Below are positions 1 to 8,591 of a stretch of DNA of 64,000 bases, one piece after another. The position numbers and the translations under genes were made by a program. The notes under the pieces were generated by a model that was given only the letters and a program-made list of their open reading frames with translations, had not been told where the DNA came from and made no database searches. Positions within the stretch are counted from its first letter, which is position 1. Each line of letters opens with the position of its first letter. The DNA comes from Gemmatimonadaceae bacterium (GTDB lineage: Bacteria > Gemmatimonadota > Gemmatimonadetes > Gemmatimonadales > Gemmatimonadaceae), in contig JAICKA010000002.1 of NCBI GenBank assembly GCA_025928185.1, forward strand, positions 124,001 through 188,000. The letters run 5' to 3'.

Positions 1-113
1 AGACGGAGCCACTGGCGCGGCGCGCACGCCGGAACGCCAGGCTATCGGATAATGTAACGCGGTAGGTGGCTTCCAATAGAAATCAGCGGCCGTTGACGAA
101 AGGGCTCATGCAC

Positions 114-177
114 TCAGCGTTCATCTGCGTCATCTGCGGCCGCTGAATGGGCCGCAGATGACGCACATGAACGCTGA
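114..177. repeat. 28-bp inverted repeat (palindromic element)
   Basis: Two 28-bp arms (114-141 and 150-177) are reverse complements with a single mismatch, separated by an 8-base loop. The arms use the word CATCTGCG and its relatives. The element lies beyond the 3' end of the S9 peptidase gene and could form a strong stem-loop in either transcript. Short ORFs crossing it encode fragments such as MTQMNAE and look spurious. No gene is recognised in bases 1-113. Confidence 0.75.
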
Positions 178-234
178 TGAAGAGCAAATGACGATTTGTT
201 TCGCAGCGGCTTTCCGTTGGGGAAGGACGCTCGG

Positions 235-257
235 GGCGCCACTCGCGAGTCGGCGCC
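235..257 (-). terminator. GC-rich hairpin after S9 peptidase stop
   Basis: GGCGCC arms flank an inner 10-bp palindrome (ACTCGCGAGT) directly beyond the stop codon of the S9 peptidase gene. There is no T-tract, so a classical intrinsic terminator is not certain. Confidence 0.35.
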
Positions 258-3257
258 TCAGGGATTCGGCGGCGGTCCGCCAGCGGGACGCGGGTTCGCG
301 CCGGTGCCAGCGGCACCGGCACTCGGGTTCGGCGTGCCGATGCCGGCACCGCCTCCCATCAGCTGCACCGGCTGCGCGGCTTCGCCGGTCGGTTGCTGCT
401 TCTTGAGGAACGGAACGCCGTTCGCGATCCACTCGGCGGCGGGAGCGTCCTTGAGATAATGATCGAAGAACTGGTGCATGCGCACCTCGACGTCGTACTG
501 ATTGTCGTAGCGTGTGAAGCCGTGGCCCTCGCCTTCGTACGACAGGAAGATCACCGGCTTGTGGAGGAAGCGCAGCGCGTTGTAGAACTCCATGCCCTGC
601 AGCCACTCCGTCGATCCGTCGTTCGTGCCCTGGAAGATGAGCAGCGGCGTGTCCATCGTCTTCGCGTGGAACAGCGCCGACTGATCCATGAATAGCTGGA
701 GATTGTCGAATGGGTTGGTGCCGAACCGGCCCTGGCCGTACATGTCGTAGTCGTGCTGGTTCGTGCCGGTGGTCTTCCAGAGCTGATCGAAATCCGAGAT
801 CAGATCCACCGCCGCGGCGCGGATCGCGATGGCGGCGAACATCTTCGACTGCGTGGAGATGTACGCGCCGCCCTGGCCGCTGTAGCTGCCGCCGTGCAGG
901 CCGACGCGCTTCGGATCGGCGTACCCGAGGTCCTCGACTCGCTTCACCGCCGCCTCCACCGAATTGAGCATATCGGTATGGGAGCGGCCGGTGTGATAGT
1001 AGACGTCCGGCAGCAGCACGAGGTAGCCGTTGCTGACGTAGTCAACGTACTGCGGGGCCGACGCGTAGCGCGGCACTTCGTAGTGATTCTGATTCTGTGA
1101 CAGCTTCTCGTAGTAGTAGACGAGCATCGACCGCTTCTCGCCCGGTTTGTAATCGTCCGGAATCGCCAGCGTGCCCTGAAGCTTGTGGCCGTCCTTGTCG
1201 GCGTAGTCGATCAGGATGCGGTGTCCCCACTTGAACTCCGCCTGCTGCGGGTTCGCGTTCGTGATCTTTTTCGCGTTCTCGAAGGACGCGTTCGTGACGT
1301 AGTAGTCCGGAAAGTCGACGTACGTCTCGCGCGTCAGGAGCACGCGGTCGGCATTCTTCGCCTTGATCGGCGCGCCAAACTCGTAGTCGCCATAGGTGAG
1401 CGGGGTGAGCTTGTCGCCGTCCAGCCGGTAGAAGCCCGACTTCTTCGTGTAATCGCCGTACGCGGAGAGAATGACCGGCTTGGAGAGATCGATCGCGCGC
1501 GCCGCTCGTGCACCGCGGCCACCACCCCCGCCGCCGCCGAATGCCGGCGCCGCTTCGGCATCCATCGGCACGATGCGGAACCGGATCGACTCCTTCGTGC
1601 CGATGCCGTTGGTGAGGTCGTGCGCGGCACCCTTGCCGTCGAGCGGCACGGTCCAGAGATCGTAGCGGTGCTCGAGAATGACGGACTTGCCGTCCGCCGT
1701 GTAGCCGGACACACCGTATGCCGGCTTCGCGCCGATGTGATCGTCTTCCGCGTTCACGAAGCTCACCGGCGCCGACTTGGTGATGTCGGTGCTCGTGTTC
1801 GCCGCGATGTCGTAGGCGTACACCTGTCCGCCCTTCCAGTAGAGGAAGTACTTGCCGTCCGGCGACAGTCCGAACGTGCGCTCCTGGTCCTTGAGAACCG
1901 GCGTCCGCTCGCCGGTCGTGGTGTTGATGCGGTAGATGTCCGAGTAGGGCGGATGCGAGTCGTCGATGTACGGCGTGTCGTCCGACCCGATCGCCCAGTC
2001 ACCGTCGTGCGTGAGCTGCACGGCGTCCATCTTGTCGTCGGCGAGCGGCACGACCCGCTTCTGTGCGAGCAGCACGGTGGCCATCAGCGTGCGGTTGCGA
2101 TCGCGCTGGGCGCGCACCATCTGCACCGACTGGAGGTACGGATCCTTCCAGTGCCAGACGTCGACGTTGCCGACTGGCGTCGCGGCCTCACTGGTATCGC
2201 GGTGCGGCCGGCGCGCCTGCTCCTTGAGTCCGACGAACAGCTTCGAGTGATCGGGACTCCACGTCAGCGTGCCCTTGTCGCTGATCACCATGCTGTCCGG
2301 AAGGCCGGCAAGCTGCGCGCGCTCGAGCACGTAGGAGACCGGCCGCGCGCCATCGAGGCCGGCGAAGGCCACGACCGCATTCTCTTTTTCGGTATAACCG
2401 CGACGATCCATGCCGCGGAGCGCGGCGACCGCCGTACCAGCGCTGTCCCAGGTGACGCGCGAGTAGTCGGCACGCGCATTGTCCAGCGTGCGATGACTCC
2501 AGTGGGTCGTCGAGACGAGAAACAATCCGTTGCCGTCGCGATCCGCCGACGCGACGGTGTACGCCAGCAAGGTGCCCGGCTCGTTGAATTCCGCGGCCGA
2601 CACGCTGCCGATCAGCTCATCGGTCCCATGGGCGAGATGGTGCAGAATGAGGTCGGTCCCCTCCGTGCGCGCGGCTGGAGCGCCCGCGCCGCCGCGGCCA
2701 CCGGCCCCACCCCGGCCGCCGGCGGGCGCCGGCGTTGCGCCGGGCCGTGCCTTGTGGACGATCAGTGCCGCCGATCCTTTAGAGAATGCGAAAGACTCGG
2801 CGTTGTCCCACGATTCCGTCGCGCCGGTCGCGAGGTTGCGCAGCTCCACCTTCTGCGGCGCCGGCTTCTTGGCCGCGCGCGCCTCCTCGATCTGCTTGAC
2901 GGGCAGCGACACGAAGTACGCCACCCACTTCGAGTCATCGGAGAACTGGGGACGCGAGGCGCGAGCGATCTTCACGTCGGCGCCCGTGGCGAAATTCTTC
3001 AGAAACAGCGAGTCGTCGACCTTCCGCTGCTGATATCCGTACGACGCCCACGCACCGTCGCTCGAGAGTGCCACGTCGTGAATCGACCGCCACAAGGCGT
3101 AATCGGCGACGGTCATCGCGCGCTTGTCGTCGGAATGCGTGGCGGCAACGGAACGTGCCGCCGCCGCCGGGGTCGCGGTGCGTGCCTGTTGAGCGGAGAG
3201 ACTCGCCGCGGCTGCAGCGAATCCGAGAAGTACGAGCAATGTGGTGGGTCGGCGCAT
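258..3257 (-). CDS. secreted S9-family (prolyl oligopeptidase-like) serine peptidase
   Basis: 999 residues. The ATG at 3257 is chosen because a signal peptide (MRRPTTLLVLLGF..., ending SAQQ) begins there and GGAG sits upstream; an open extension to 3329 is not protein-like. The N-terminal two-thirds resembles a beta-propeller/WD-like region with two low-complexity Gly/Arg/Ala stretches. The C-terminal alpha/beta hydrolase domain has the nucleophile elbow GGSYSG (Ser near 795), an acid in QGTNDGS (about 875) and a His in EGEGHGF (about 910), which is the complete S9 triad in order. A Pro/Gly-rich tail follows. The likely role is periplasmic cleavage of peptides. The family is certain; substrate and exact localisation are inferred. 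Confidence 0.93.
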   Translation of the reverse strand: MRRPTTLLVLLGFAAAAASLSAQQARTATPAAAARSVAATHSDDKRAMTVADYALWRSIHDVALSSDGAWASYGYQQRKVDDSLFLKNFATGADVKIARASRPQFSDDSKWVAYFVSLPVKQIEEARAAKKPAPQKVELRNLATGATESWDNAESFAFSKGSAALIVHKARPGATPAPAGGRGGAGGRGGAGAPAARTEGTDLILHHLAHGTDELIGSVSAAEFNEPGTLLAYTVASADRDGNGLFLVSTTHWSHRTLDNARADYSRVTWDSAGTAVAALRGMDRRGYTEKENAVVAFAGLDGARPVSYVLERAQLAGLPDSMVISDKGTLTWSPDHSKLFVGLKEQARRPHRDTSEAATPVGNVDVWHWKDPYLQSVQMVRAQRDRNRTLMATVLLAQKRVVPLADDKMDAVQLTHDGDWAIGSDDTPYIDDSHPPYSDIYRINTTTGERTPVLKDQERTFGLSPDGKYFLYWKGGQVYAYDIAANTSTDITKSAPVSFVNAEDDHIGAKPAYGVSGYTADGKSVILEHRYDLWTVPLDGKGAAHDLTNGIGTKESIRFRIVPMDAEAAPAFGGGGGGGRGARAARAIDLSKPVILSAYGDYTKKSGFYRLDGDKLTPLTYGDYEFGAPIKAKNADRVLLTRETYVDFPDYYVTNASFENAKKITNANPQQAEFKWGHRILIDYADKDGHKLQGTLAIPDDYKPGEKRSMLVYYYEKLSQNQNHYEVPRYASAPQYVDYVSNGYLVLLPDVYYHTGRSHTDMLNSVEAAVKRVEDLGYADPKRVGLHGGSYSGQGGAYISTQSKMFAAIAIRAAAVDLISDFDQLWKTTGTNQHDYDMYGQGRFGTNPFDNLQLFMDQSALFHAKTMDTPLLIFQGTNDGSTEWLQGMEFYNALRFLHKPVIFLSYEGEGHGFTRYDNQYDVEVRMHQFFDHYLKDAPAAEWIANGVPFLKKQQPTGEAAQPVQLMGGGAGIGTPNPSAGAAGTGANPRPAGGPPPNP

Positions 3258-3399
3258 CAGAAATCTCCGGGGAGCGCGCGGACGTGGTCCGCTGCCGGAT
3301 GGGAGGGAGGGCGAGTGGCTGGTCCACAAGCTATGTCGCGGCCGGATCGTGCGACAGAACGCCGTTGCGTGCCGTCAGTCGCCCTTCGATCTTGCCACA

Positions 3400-4437
3400 A
3401 TGTCTACGCCGCCCGATGTCGTTGAGTTGACCACGCGCCTGATGTCGATCGATTCGACCAGCGGGCGCGAAGGTGAAGTGATCGCCTGGCTCGCCGACTA
3501 CCTGACGGCGCGCGGCTGGCGCACGCAGCGCATTCCGGTCGGGGCGCAACGCGACGACCTGTTTGCGACGGCGGTCGACGAGCCGCTGGTCACCTTGTCG
3601 ACGCATCTGGACACGGTGCCGCCGTTCATTCCGCCGCGCGTTACCGGCGATATGATCCACGGCCGCGGCGCCTGCGATGCGAAGGGGATCGCCGCCGCGA
3701 TGATCTGCGCGGCCGATCGGCTCCGCGCGGACGGCCTTCCGATCGCGCTGCTGTTCGTGATCGGCGAGGAGGTTTCGCACGATGGCGCACACGCCGCCAA
3801 CGAGGCGTTTGCCGCGGGCCGCGTGCCGCGCACCAGCCGGATCCTGATCAATGGCGAACCGACCGAGAGCACGCTCGCCGTCGGCACGAAGGGAGCGGTT
3901 CGCGTCACGGTGCGTACAGCCGGCCAGGCCGCGCACTCTGCGTATCCGCATCTTGGCCGTTCGGCCACTCACGACCTGGTCCGTCTTCTCGCGACGCTGG
4001 ATGATATTGGCTGGCCTACCGATTCGCTGCTCGGCGAAACGACGGTGAACATCGGCTCACTCTCGGGTGGCGTCGCCGACAACGTCGTGTCGCCCGCGGC
4101 CGAAGCGCGGCTCATGATCCGTCTCGTCACGCCGGAAGTCGAGGTGAGATCGCTCATCGAGCGCTGGGCGAACGGTCGCGCAACGCTCGAGTGGGGACCG
4201 ATGGTGCCGCCGGTCCGACTCGGCGTGCTCGACGGGATGCCGACGTCCGTCGCCGCATTCGCGACGGACATTCCGGCGCTCACCAATTGGGGAACACCAT
4301 ATCTGTTCGGGCCAGGCTCGATTCACGTCGCGCATCGCGACGACGAGCACGTACGCGTCGACGAGCTGCGCGCCGCCGTTACCGCGTACGAGCGGCTGGC
4401 GCGGAACGCTATGCCGCGCCCCGCTCGCCAGCCTTGA
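3400..4437 (+). CDS. M20-family metallo-deacylase/peptidase (ArgE/DapE-like)
   Basis: 345 residues. The start at 3400 (MSTPPDVVEL) is preferred; the open frame continues upstream to 3241 but that part overlaps the promoter side of the divergent S9 gene. Metal-binding motifs of the M20 family are present: STHLDTVPP (His69, Asp71), GRGACDAKG (Asp93), GEE (Glu123 general base, Glu124 ligand) and a C-terminal His in GSIHVAHRDDE. A dimerisation-domain-like middle part follows NGEPTES. The family removes acyl groups from amino acids or cleaves dipeptides using two Zn ions. Whether this one is ArgE, a DapE relative or a peptidase cannot be decided here. Its last 29 bases overlap the converging patatin gene. 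Confidence 0.88.
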   Translation: MSTPPDVVELTTRLMSIDSTSGREGEVIAWLADYLTARGWRTQRIPVGAQRDDLFATAVDEPLVTLSTHLDTVPPFIPPRVTGDMIHGRGACDAKGIAAAMICAADRLRADGLPIALLFVIGEEVSHDGAHAANEAFAAGRVPRTSRILINGEPTESTLAVGTKGAVRVTVRTAGQAAHSAYPHLGRSATHDLVRLLATLDDIGWPTDSLLGETTVNIGSLSGGVADNVVSPAAEARLMIRLVTPEVEVRSLIERWANGRATLEWGPMVPPVRLGVLDGMPTSVAAFATDIPALTNWGTPYLFGPGSIHVAHRDDEHVRVDELRAAVTAYERLARNAMPRPARQP

Positions 4438-5497
4438 GCGGCACGATCCGCTCGACCTTCCGCGCGGTAATCGCGTGGGTGGGACAATAGCGCACGAAAT
4501 CACCATCGGCCGGCGACCAATCCGCCGTGCGCGTTCGCGTGTACGCCTTGCCCTCGGCGTCGAGACCCATGAGGTTCGGCGCGAGGGAGGCGCAGAGGCC
4601 GCACCCGATGCACCGGTCGCGGTCGACTTCCAGCTCGAATCGCCGCCGCGGGTACACGCCGCCGGGCTGGTCGTAGAATGCGTCGATGTCCTCGAGCGCC
4701 TTGTGCGCGGCGCGCAGACCTTCGCGGATCGTCTCGGCCGTGTGCGAGAAGCTGAGCCAGTCCTCGCCGCAGCGTGGTCGGATGAGCACCATCGGCGGCC
4801 CCTGCCAGTGCGTCAGCGGGTACTGCTGCAGCGCGTGCATCATCGTCGTGGCCGCGCGCATATAGATGTTGGCGAAGCCGAGGGACATGGCGTCGCTGAT
4901 CGGCCGCAGGTCGGTGCTGCCAACGTCCACGGCGATGATCAGATCCGCCGACAGTGCGGCGATGCCGACCGGAAGATTGTCGACCACGCCTCCGTCGACG
5001 CACAGGCGGTCGCCGACGCGGCCGGGCGGGAAGTAGCCCGGCAGGGCGCACGAGGCGTACACGGCATCCTGCACCGTCACGTCGCGCAGTCCCGGCGAAC
5101 CCCAGATCACCGGCGCACCGCGCTCGAGATCAACAGTGTTCACGAGTAGCGGCAGCGGCAGGTCGTTGAAGGTGCCGTTCGGCACGACGGCGCGGCACAG
5201 GTCGCGCAGCGGGTCCTCGAGATAGATCGAAGGCGACCGCATGCGTTCCATGAGCATTCCGAAATGATTGATCCGGAAGAGATCGCGGCGGCGGAGCGAT
5301 TCGGCGCGCCGCGTCAGGCTGTCGATCGACGCGCCGCCGACCCGCGCCGCGGCAAGCATGGCGCCAATGCTCGTGCCCGCGTACAGCTGCGGAACGATGC
5401 CGCGTTCCTCCAGCGCCTGCATGACGCCGATGTGGGCAAATCCCTTCATGCCGCCGCCGCCCAGCACGAGGGCGATGCGGCGTCCGCTATGACTCAC
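4409..5497 (-). CDS. patatin-like phospholipase fused to a C-terminal ferredoxin domain
   Basis: About 362 residues. It starts with GTG at 5497, overlapping the upstream stop as GTGA; no ATG lies before the first conserved motif. The patatin domain shows the oxyanion loop GGGGMKG (13-19), nucleophile elbow GTSIG (Ser43) and the dyad Asp in DGG (Asp168), as in the RssA/bacterial patatin group. After a linker near 285, the last 75 residues form a single-cluster ferredoxin: Cys295, Cys298 and Cys301 (CIGCGLC) plus Cys337 in YCP. Patatins hydrolyse acyl-lipids. The fused Fe-S cluster suggests redox control or an electron-transfer partner, which is inference. The 3' end overlaps the convergent M20 gene. 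Confidence 0.9.
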   Translation of the reverse strand: MSHSGRRIALVLGGGGMKGFAHIGVMQALEERGIVPQLYAGTSIGAMLAAARVGGASIDSLTRRAESLRRRDLFRINHFGMLMERMRSPSIYLEDPLRDLCRAVVPNGTFNDLPLPLLVNTVDLERGAPVIWGSPGLRDVTVQDAVYASCALPGYFPPGRVGDRLCVDGGVVDNLPVGIAALSADLIIAVDVGSTDLRPISDAMSLGFANIYMRAATTMMHALQQYPLTHWQGPPMVLIRPRCGEDWLSFSHTAETIREGLRAAHKALEDIDAFYDQPGGVYPRRRFELEVDRDRCIGCGLCASLAPNLMGLDAEGKAYTRTRTADWSPADGDFVRYCPTHAITARKVERIVPLKAGERGAA

Positions 5498-5916
5498 TGC
5501 AAGTAGTCGTAGAGTCCCACCAATCCGATCACCGCGCCACCAACCATGATGACGGTGCCCGGCGTGTCGCCGATCAGCGCTCCGGCGATCAGCCCAGCCA
5601 CGCCGACGATCATCATCGCGCGGGCCTGGCCAAGATGTGCCTTGTTCGGTGCCAGCGTCGGCTGGTCGGGACGAGTCGTTTCGCGCGCATGCACGCCGGC
5701 GCGCAGGCCGGTCGCGGGTGCGCCGCCGATATCGAGCGACGCGGCTGCCGCGGGCGCGGGGACACCGCGCGCTGTGCTGTCCGTCACAGTCAGCGCCGAA
5801 TCGATCGACGCGGGCGACGCGGGCGCGAACGCCGCATTTGCGCGCACTTGTGCTCCGAGTGGAGCGGCGGCCGCGAACAGCAGGCAGGACACGATCACTC
5901 GAACTGGCAAACGCAT
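5494..5916 (-). CDS. small secreted/membrane protein of unknown function
   Basis: 140 residues. The ATG at 5916 is fixed by a strong AGGAGGAG ribosome site 6 bases upstream and by the signal peptide that starts there (MRLPVRVIVSCLLF... ending LGAQ). The middle is Ala/Thr/Ser-rich without a known domain. The last 40 residues form two short hydrophobic segments with Gly-rich packing. It is translationally coupled (GTGA) to the patatin-ferredoxin gene, suggesting joint function at the membrane. No family recognised. Confidence 0.75.
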   Translation of the reverse strand: MRLPVRVIVSCLLFAAAAPLGAQVRANAAFAPASPASIDSALTVTDSTARGVPAPAAAASLDIGGAPATGLRAGVHARETTRPDQPTLAPNKAHLGQARAMMIVGVAGLIAGALIGDTPGTVIMVGGAVIGLVGLYDYLQ

Positions 5917-5965
5917 GGGATTCTCCTCCTGTAGGACTTGAGAGCTGCGGAAGAAACGCGCCACA

Positions 5966-5996
5966 ACGATACACGGACACCCAGTCATCCGGTCAA
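5966..5996 (-). promoter_or_regulatory. putative promoter of the secreted protein / patatin operon
   Basis: On the minus strand TTGACC (5991-5996) is followed after 17-19 bases by TGTATC/TATCGT (5966-5973). It lies about 50 bases before the ATG at 5916. The -35 match is good; the -10 match is moderate. Confidence 0.4.
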
Positions 5997-6087
5997 TGGT
6001 AGCGGGCTCCAATTGGACGATCTACTGTTCAACGCGTTGCTCACTTCCGATCCGGACCGACATGCCGAGTATCGAATCGATGGCCGC

Positions 6088-7404
6088 ATGACCGTCGCGC
6101 CGCGCGACACGGCGTTGCTGCGCGCGCTCGGCGTGTGGGGGCTGGCCGCGAACATCGTCAACATCACGATCGGCGGCGGCATCTTCCGGTTGCCTGCTGC
6201 CGCGGCCGGAGCGCTCGGTGCGGCGGCCCCCATCGCCTACGTCGTGTGCGCGATCGCCATGGGCCTGATCGTCCTCTGTTTTGCCGAAGCGGGCAGCCGC
6301 GTGTCGCTCACCGGTGGACTCTACGCCTACGTCGAGGTCGCGTTCGGGCCGTTCGTCGGGTTCCTCGCCGGCGTCATGCTGTGGGCGGGTATGACTGCGG
6401 CGCTGTCGGCGGTCGCATCCTTTTTTGCCGATGCCGTGGTCGCGTTGGTGCCCTCGCTCGCCTCGCCGTTCGCTCGCGCGACATTCCTCGTGGTGGTGGT
6501 CGTTGCGCTCGCGGCGCTCAATGTGATCGGCGTGCGCCAGGCGAACCGGTTCAACGTGGCGATGACCGTCGCCAAACTCCTGCCGCTCATTCTCCTCATC
6601 GCGGTCGGATTGGGCGCGGTTCACGGCAGGAATCTGGCCTGGAGCTCGGCGCCGCCGGTACGCGGCGTGGCTCGCGCGTCGGCGGTGCTGATCTTCGCGT
6701 TCCTCGGCGTCGAATCGGCGCTCGTGCCGAGCGGCGAGGTTCGCGATCCCGCCCGTACCGTGCCGCGGGCGATCTTTCTGGCGATGGTGGCCGTCACGAT
6801 CGTGTATCTCCTCATTCAGATCGTAGCGCAGGGCGTTCTCGGAGCGTCGCTGGCGGCGCAAACCAACCCGCTCGCCGCGGCAGCCGGAGCGGTGATGGGA
6901 GCGCCGGGCCGAAACGTGATTCTGATCGGATCGGCGCTGTCCATGTTCGGCTATGTGAGCGGCATGACGCTCGCCGTGCCACGGATGTTGTTCGCGTTTG
7001 GCCGCGACGGGTTCCTGCCGGCAGGCATCGCGGCCGTCCACGACCGGTATCGCACCCCGCACGTGGCGATCGCACTCCAGGCGATCGTCGTCATCGCGCT
7101 CGCGGTGAGCGGCAGCTTCGAGACGCTCGCGATCATCGCCAACGGCTCCATCCTGCTGGTGTATGTCGCGTGTTGCGCGGCCGTGCTGCGTCTGCGGCGT
7201 CTCGACGTGCGCGAGAGCGGCACTCCATTTCACGCGCCGCTGGGCGGCATCGTGCCCGTGCTCGCCATTGCCGTGATCGTCTGGCTGCTGACCAGCCTGT
7301 CGCTCGCCGAGTGGCGGGCGCTGTTGATCGTCGCCGTGGTCGCATCGTTGGCGTACGTGGCGAGCCTTCCATCGCGCCGCGGCGCGCAGGCGGCTGCGAG
7401 ATGA
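6088..7404 (+). CDS. APC-superfamily amino acid permease
   Basis: 438 residues starting at MTVAPRDTALLRALG. The open frame extends to 5938, but that part is not membrane-protein-like and lies in the divergent promoter region. About twelve hydrophobic helices are visible. The first carries the APC signature NITIGGGIFRLP, the Gly-rich substrate-binding break of helix 1. It probably imports or exchanges an amino acid across the inner membrane. Its stop overlaps the kynureninase-like start as ATGA, so the two are coupled. A tryptophan-pathway substrate such as kynurenine would make sense but is inferred from context only. Confidence 0.88.
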   Translation: MTVAPRDTALLRALGVWGLAANIVNITIGGGIFRLPAAAAGALGAAAPIAYVVCAIAMGLIVLCFAEAGSRVSLTGGLYAYVEVAFGPFVGFLAGVMLWAGMTAALSAVASFFADAVVALVPSLASPFARATFLVVVVVALAALNVIGVRQANRFNVAMTVAKLLPLILLIAVGLGAVHGRNLAWSSAPPVRGVARASAVLIFAFLGVESALVPSGEVRDPARTVPRAIFLAMVAVTIVYLLIQIVAQGVLGASLAAQTNPLAAAAGAVMGAPGRNVILIGSALSMFGYVSGMTLAVPRMLFAFGRDGFLPAGIAAVHDRYRTPHVAIALQAIVVIALAVSGSFETLAIIANGSILLVYVACCAAVLRLRRLDVRESGTPFHAPLGGIVPVLAIAVIVWLLTSLSLAEWRALLIVAVVASLAYVASLPSRRGAQAAAR

Positions 7405-8591
7405 CCGACCCGCTGCTCGCGTTCCGCGCCGAATTTCCAATTCTCGAACGCACGACGTATCTCGTCTCCAACTCGCTCGGCGCGATGCCGCGCGGCGTAC
7501 CGGAGCGCCTTGCGCAGTACGTCGACGAATGGGCGGAGCGTGGTGTGCGCGCCTGGGCCGCCGGCTGGTGGGAGATGCCGGTGTCGGTCGGTGACGAGAT
7601 CGCGCCGCTGATCGGCGCCGGGCCCGGCGAGATCGCGATGCTGCCGAACGTCACGATCGCGCAGACGTCGGTGTTGTCGGCGCTCGACTATTCCGCGCCG
7701 CGCGACACGATCGTGATGACGGATCTCGACTTTCCGTCCGTGCGCTACGTATACGACCATCTCGCCACGCGCCTCGGCGCGCGCATCGTGGTGGTGCCGA
7801 GCGACGACGGGATCGGCATCGACACGCAGCGGATGCTCGAGGCGATCGACGAGCGCACGCGTCTCGTCGCGATCTCGCACGTGCTGTTTCGCTCGGCGTT
7901 CATCATGGATGCCGAGGCGATCTGTCGTCGCGCGCGCGAGGTCGGGGCGCTCGTGTCGCTCGATGCGTTTCACTCGGTCGGCGTTCTGCCGGTGGACGTG
8001 AAGCGGCTCGGCGTCGACTTTCTGAGCGGCGGCGTGCTGAAATGGTTGTGCGGCGGCCCCGGTGGCGCGTTCCTGTACGTCTCGCCGGAGGCGAGCCGAT
8101 CGTTGAGTCCGTCGTTTACGGGTTGGCAGGCGCACGCCAGGCCGTTCGGATTCGAGCCGGAGATGCAATACGCCGAACAGGCATGGCGGTGGCTGAACGG
8201 CACGCCGGCGATTCCGGCGCTGTTCGCGGCGATCGAAGGGCCGCGCATCGTTCGGGCGGCGGGCGTGGATCGCATTCGCGCGAAGAGCATGCGGCAAACG
8301 GCGCGCTTGATCGACTTGGCGCAGGCGCGTGGGTTTGCAGTGACCGCGCCGCTCGATCCGGCGCGACGCGGCGGCACCGTCGCGTTCGATGTGCCGCACG
8401 CGTACGGTGTGGCGCAGGCGCTGCTGGCGAACGACGTCATCGTCGACTATCGACCCAATGCCGGCATTCGTGTCGGTCCGCACTTCTATACGAGCGACGT
8501 CGAGCTGGAACGGGCCGTCGGCATGATCGAGTCGATCCTGCGCGACGAGGCGTGGAAACCCTTCGAGGCCAAGCGAGGAACGGTGACATGA
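7401..8591 (+). CDS. class V aminotransferase-fold PLP enzyme, kynureninase-like
   Basis: 396 residues, starting at the ATG that overlaps the permease stop. PLP fold-type I motifs are clear: SLDAFHSVGVLPVDV (Asp binding the pyridine nitrogen, followed by His) and the Schiff-base lysine in SGGVLKWLCGGPGGAF. This arrangement is typical of kynureninase and closely related class V enzymes such as cysteine desulfurase-like proteins. The C-terminal domain ends with the usual R(V/I)GPHFY segment. If it is a kynureninase it cleaves kynurenine to anthranilate and alanine. The gene lies in a three-gene coupled operon (ATGA on both sides). Superfamily certain; kynureninase assignment moderate. Confidence 0.82.
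   Translation: MTDPLLAFRAEFPILERTTYLVSNSLGAMPRGVPERLAQYVDEWAERGVRAWAAGWWEMPVSVGDEIAPLIGAGPGEIAMLPNVTIAQTSVLSALDYSAPRDTIVMTDLDFPSVRYVYDHLATRLGARIVVVPSDDGIGIDTQRMLEAIDERTRLVAISHVLFRSAFIMDAEAICRRAREVGALVSLDAFHSVGVLPVDVKRLGVDFLSGGVLKWLCGGPGGAFLYVSPEASRSLSPSFTGWQAHARPFGFEPEMQYAEQAWRWLNGTPAIPALFAAIEGPRIVRAAGVDRIRAKSMRQTARLIDLAQARGFAVTAPLDPARRGGTVAFDVPHAYGVAQALLANDVIVDYRPNAGIRVGPHFYTSDVELERAVGMIESILRDEAWKPFEAKRGTVT

Noticed and set aside
83-606. Short ORFs over the palindrome at the left end (MTQMNAE type)
   Set aside because: They are translations of the repeat and of the antisense strand of the S9 gene.
6135-8591. Single long ORF of 818 codons read as one fused gene
   Set aside because: Its first part is the shadow of the permease; only from 7401 does it become the kynureninase-like protein, with ATGA coupling.
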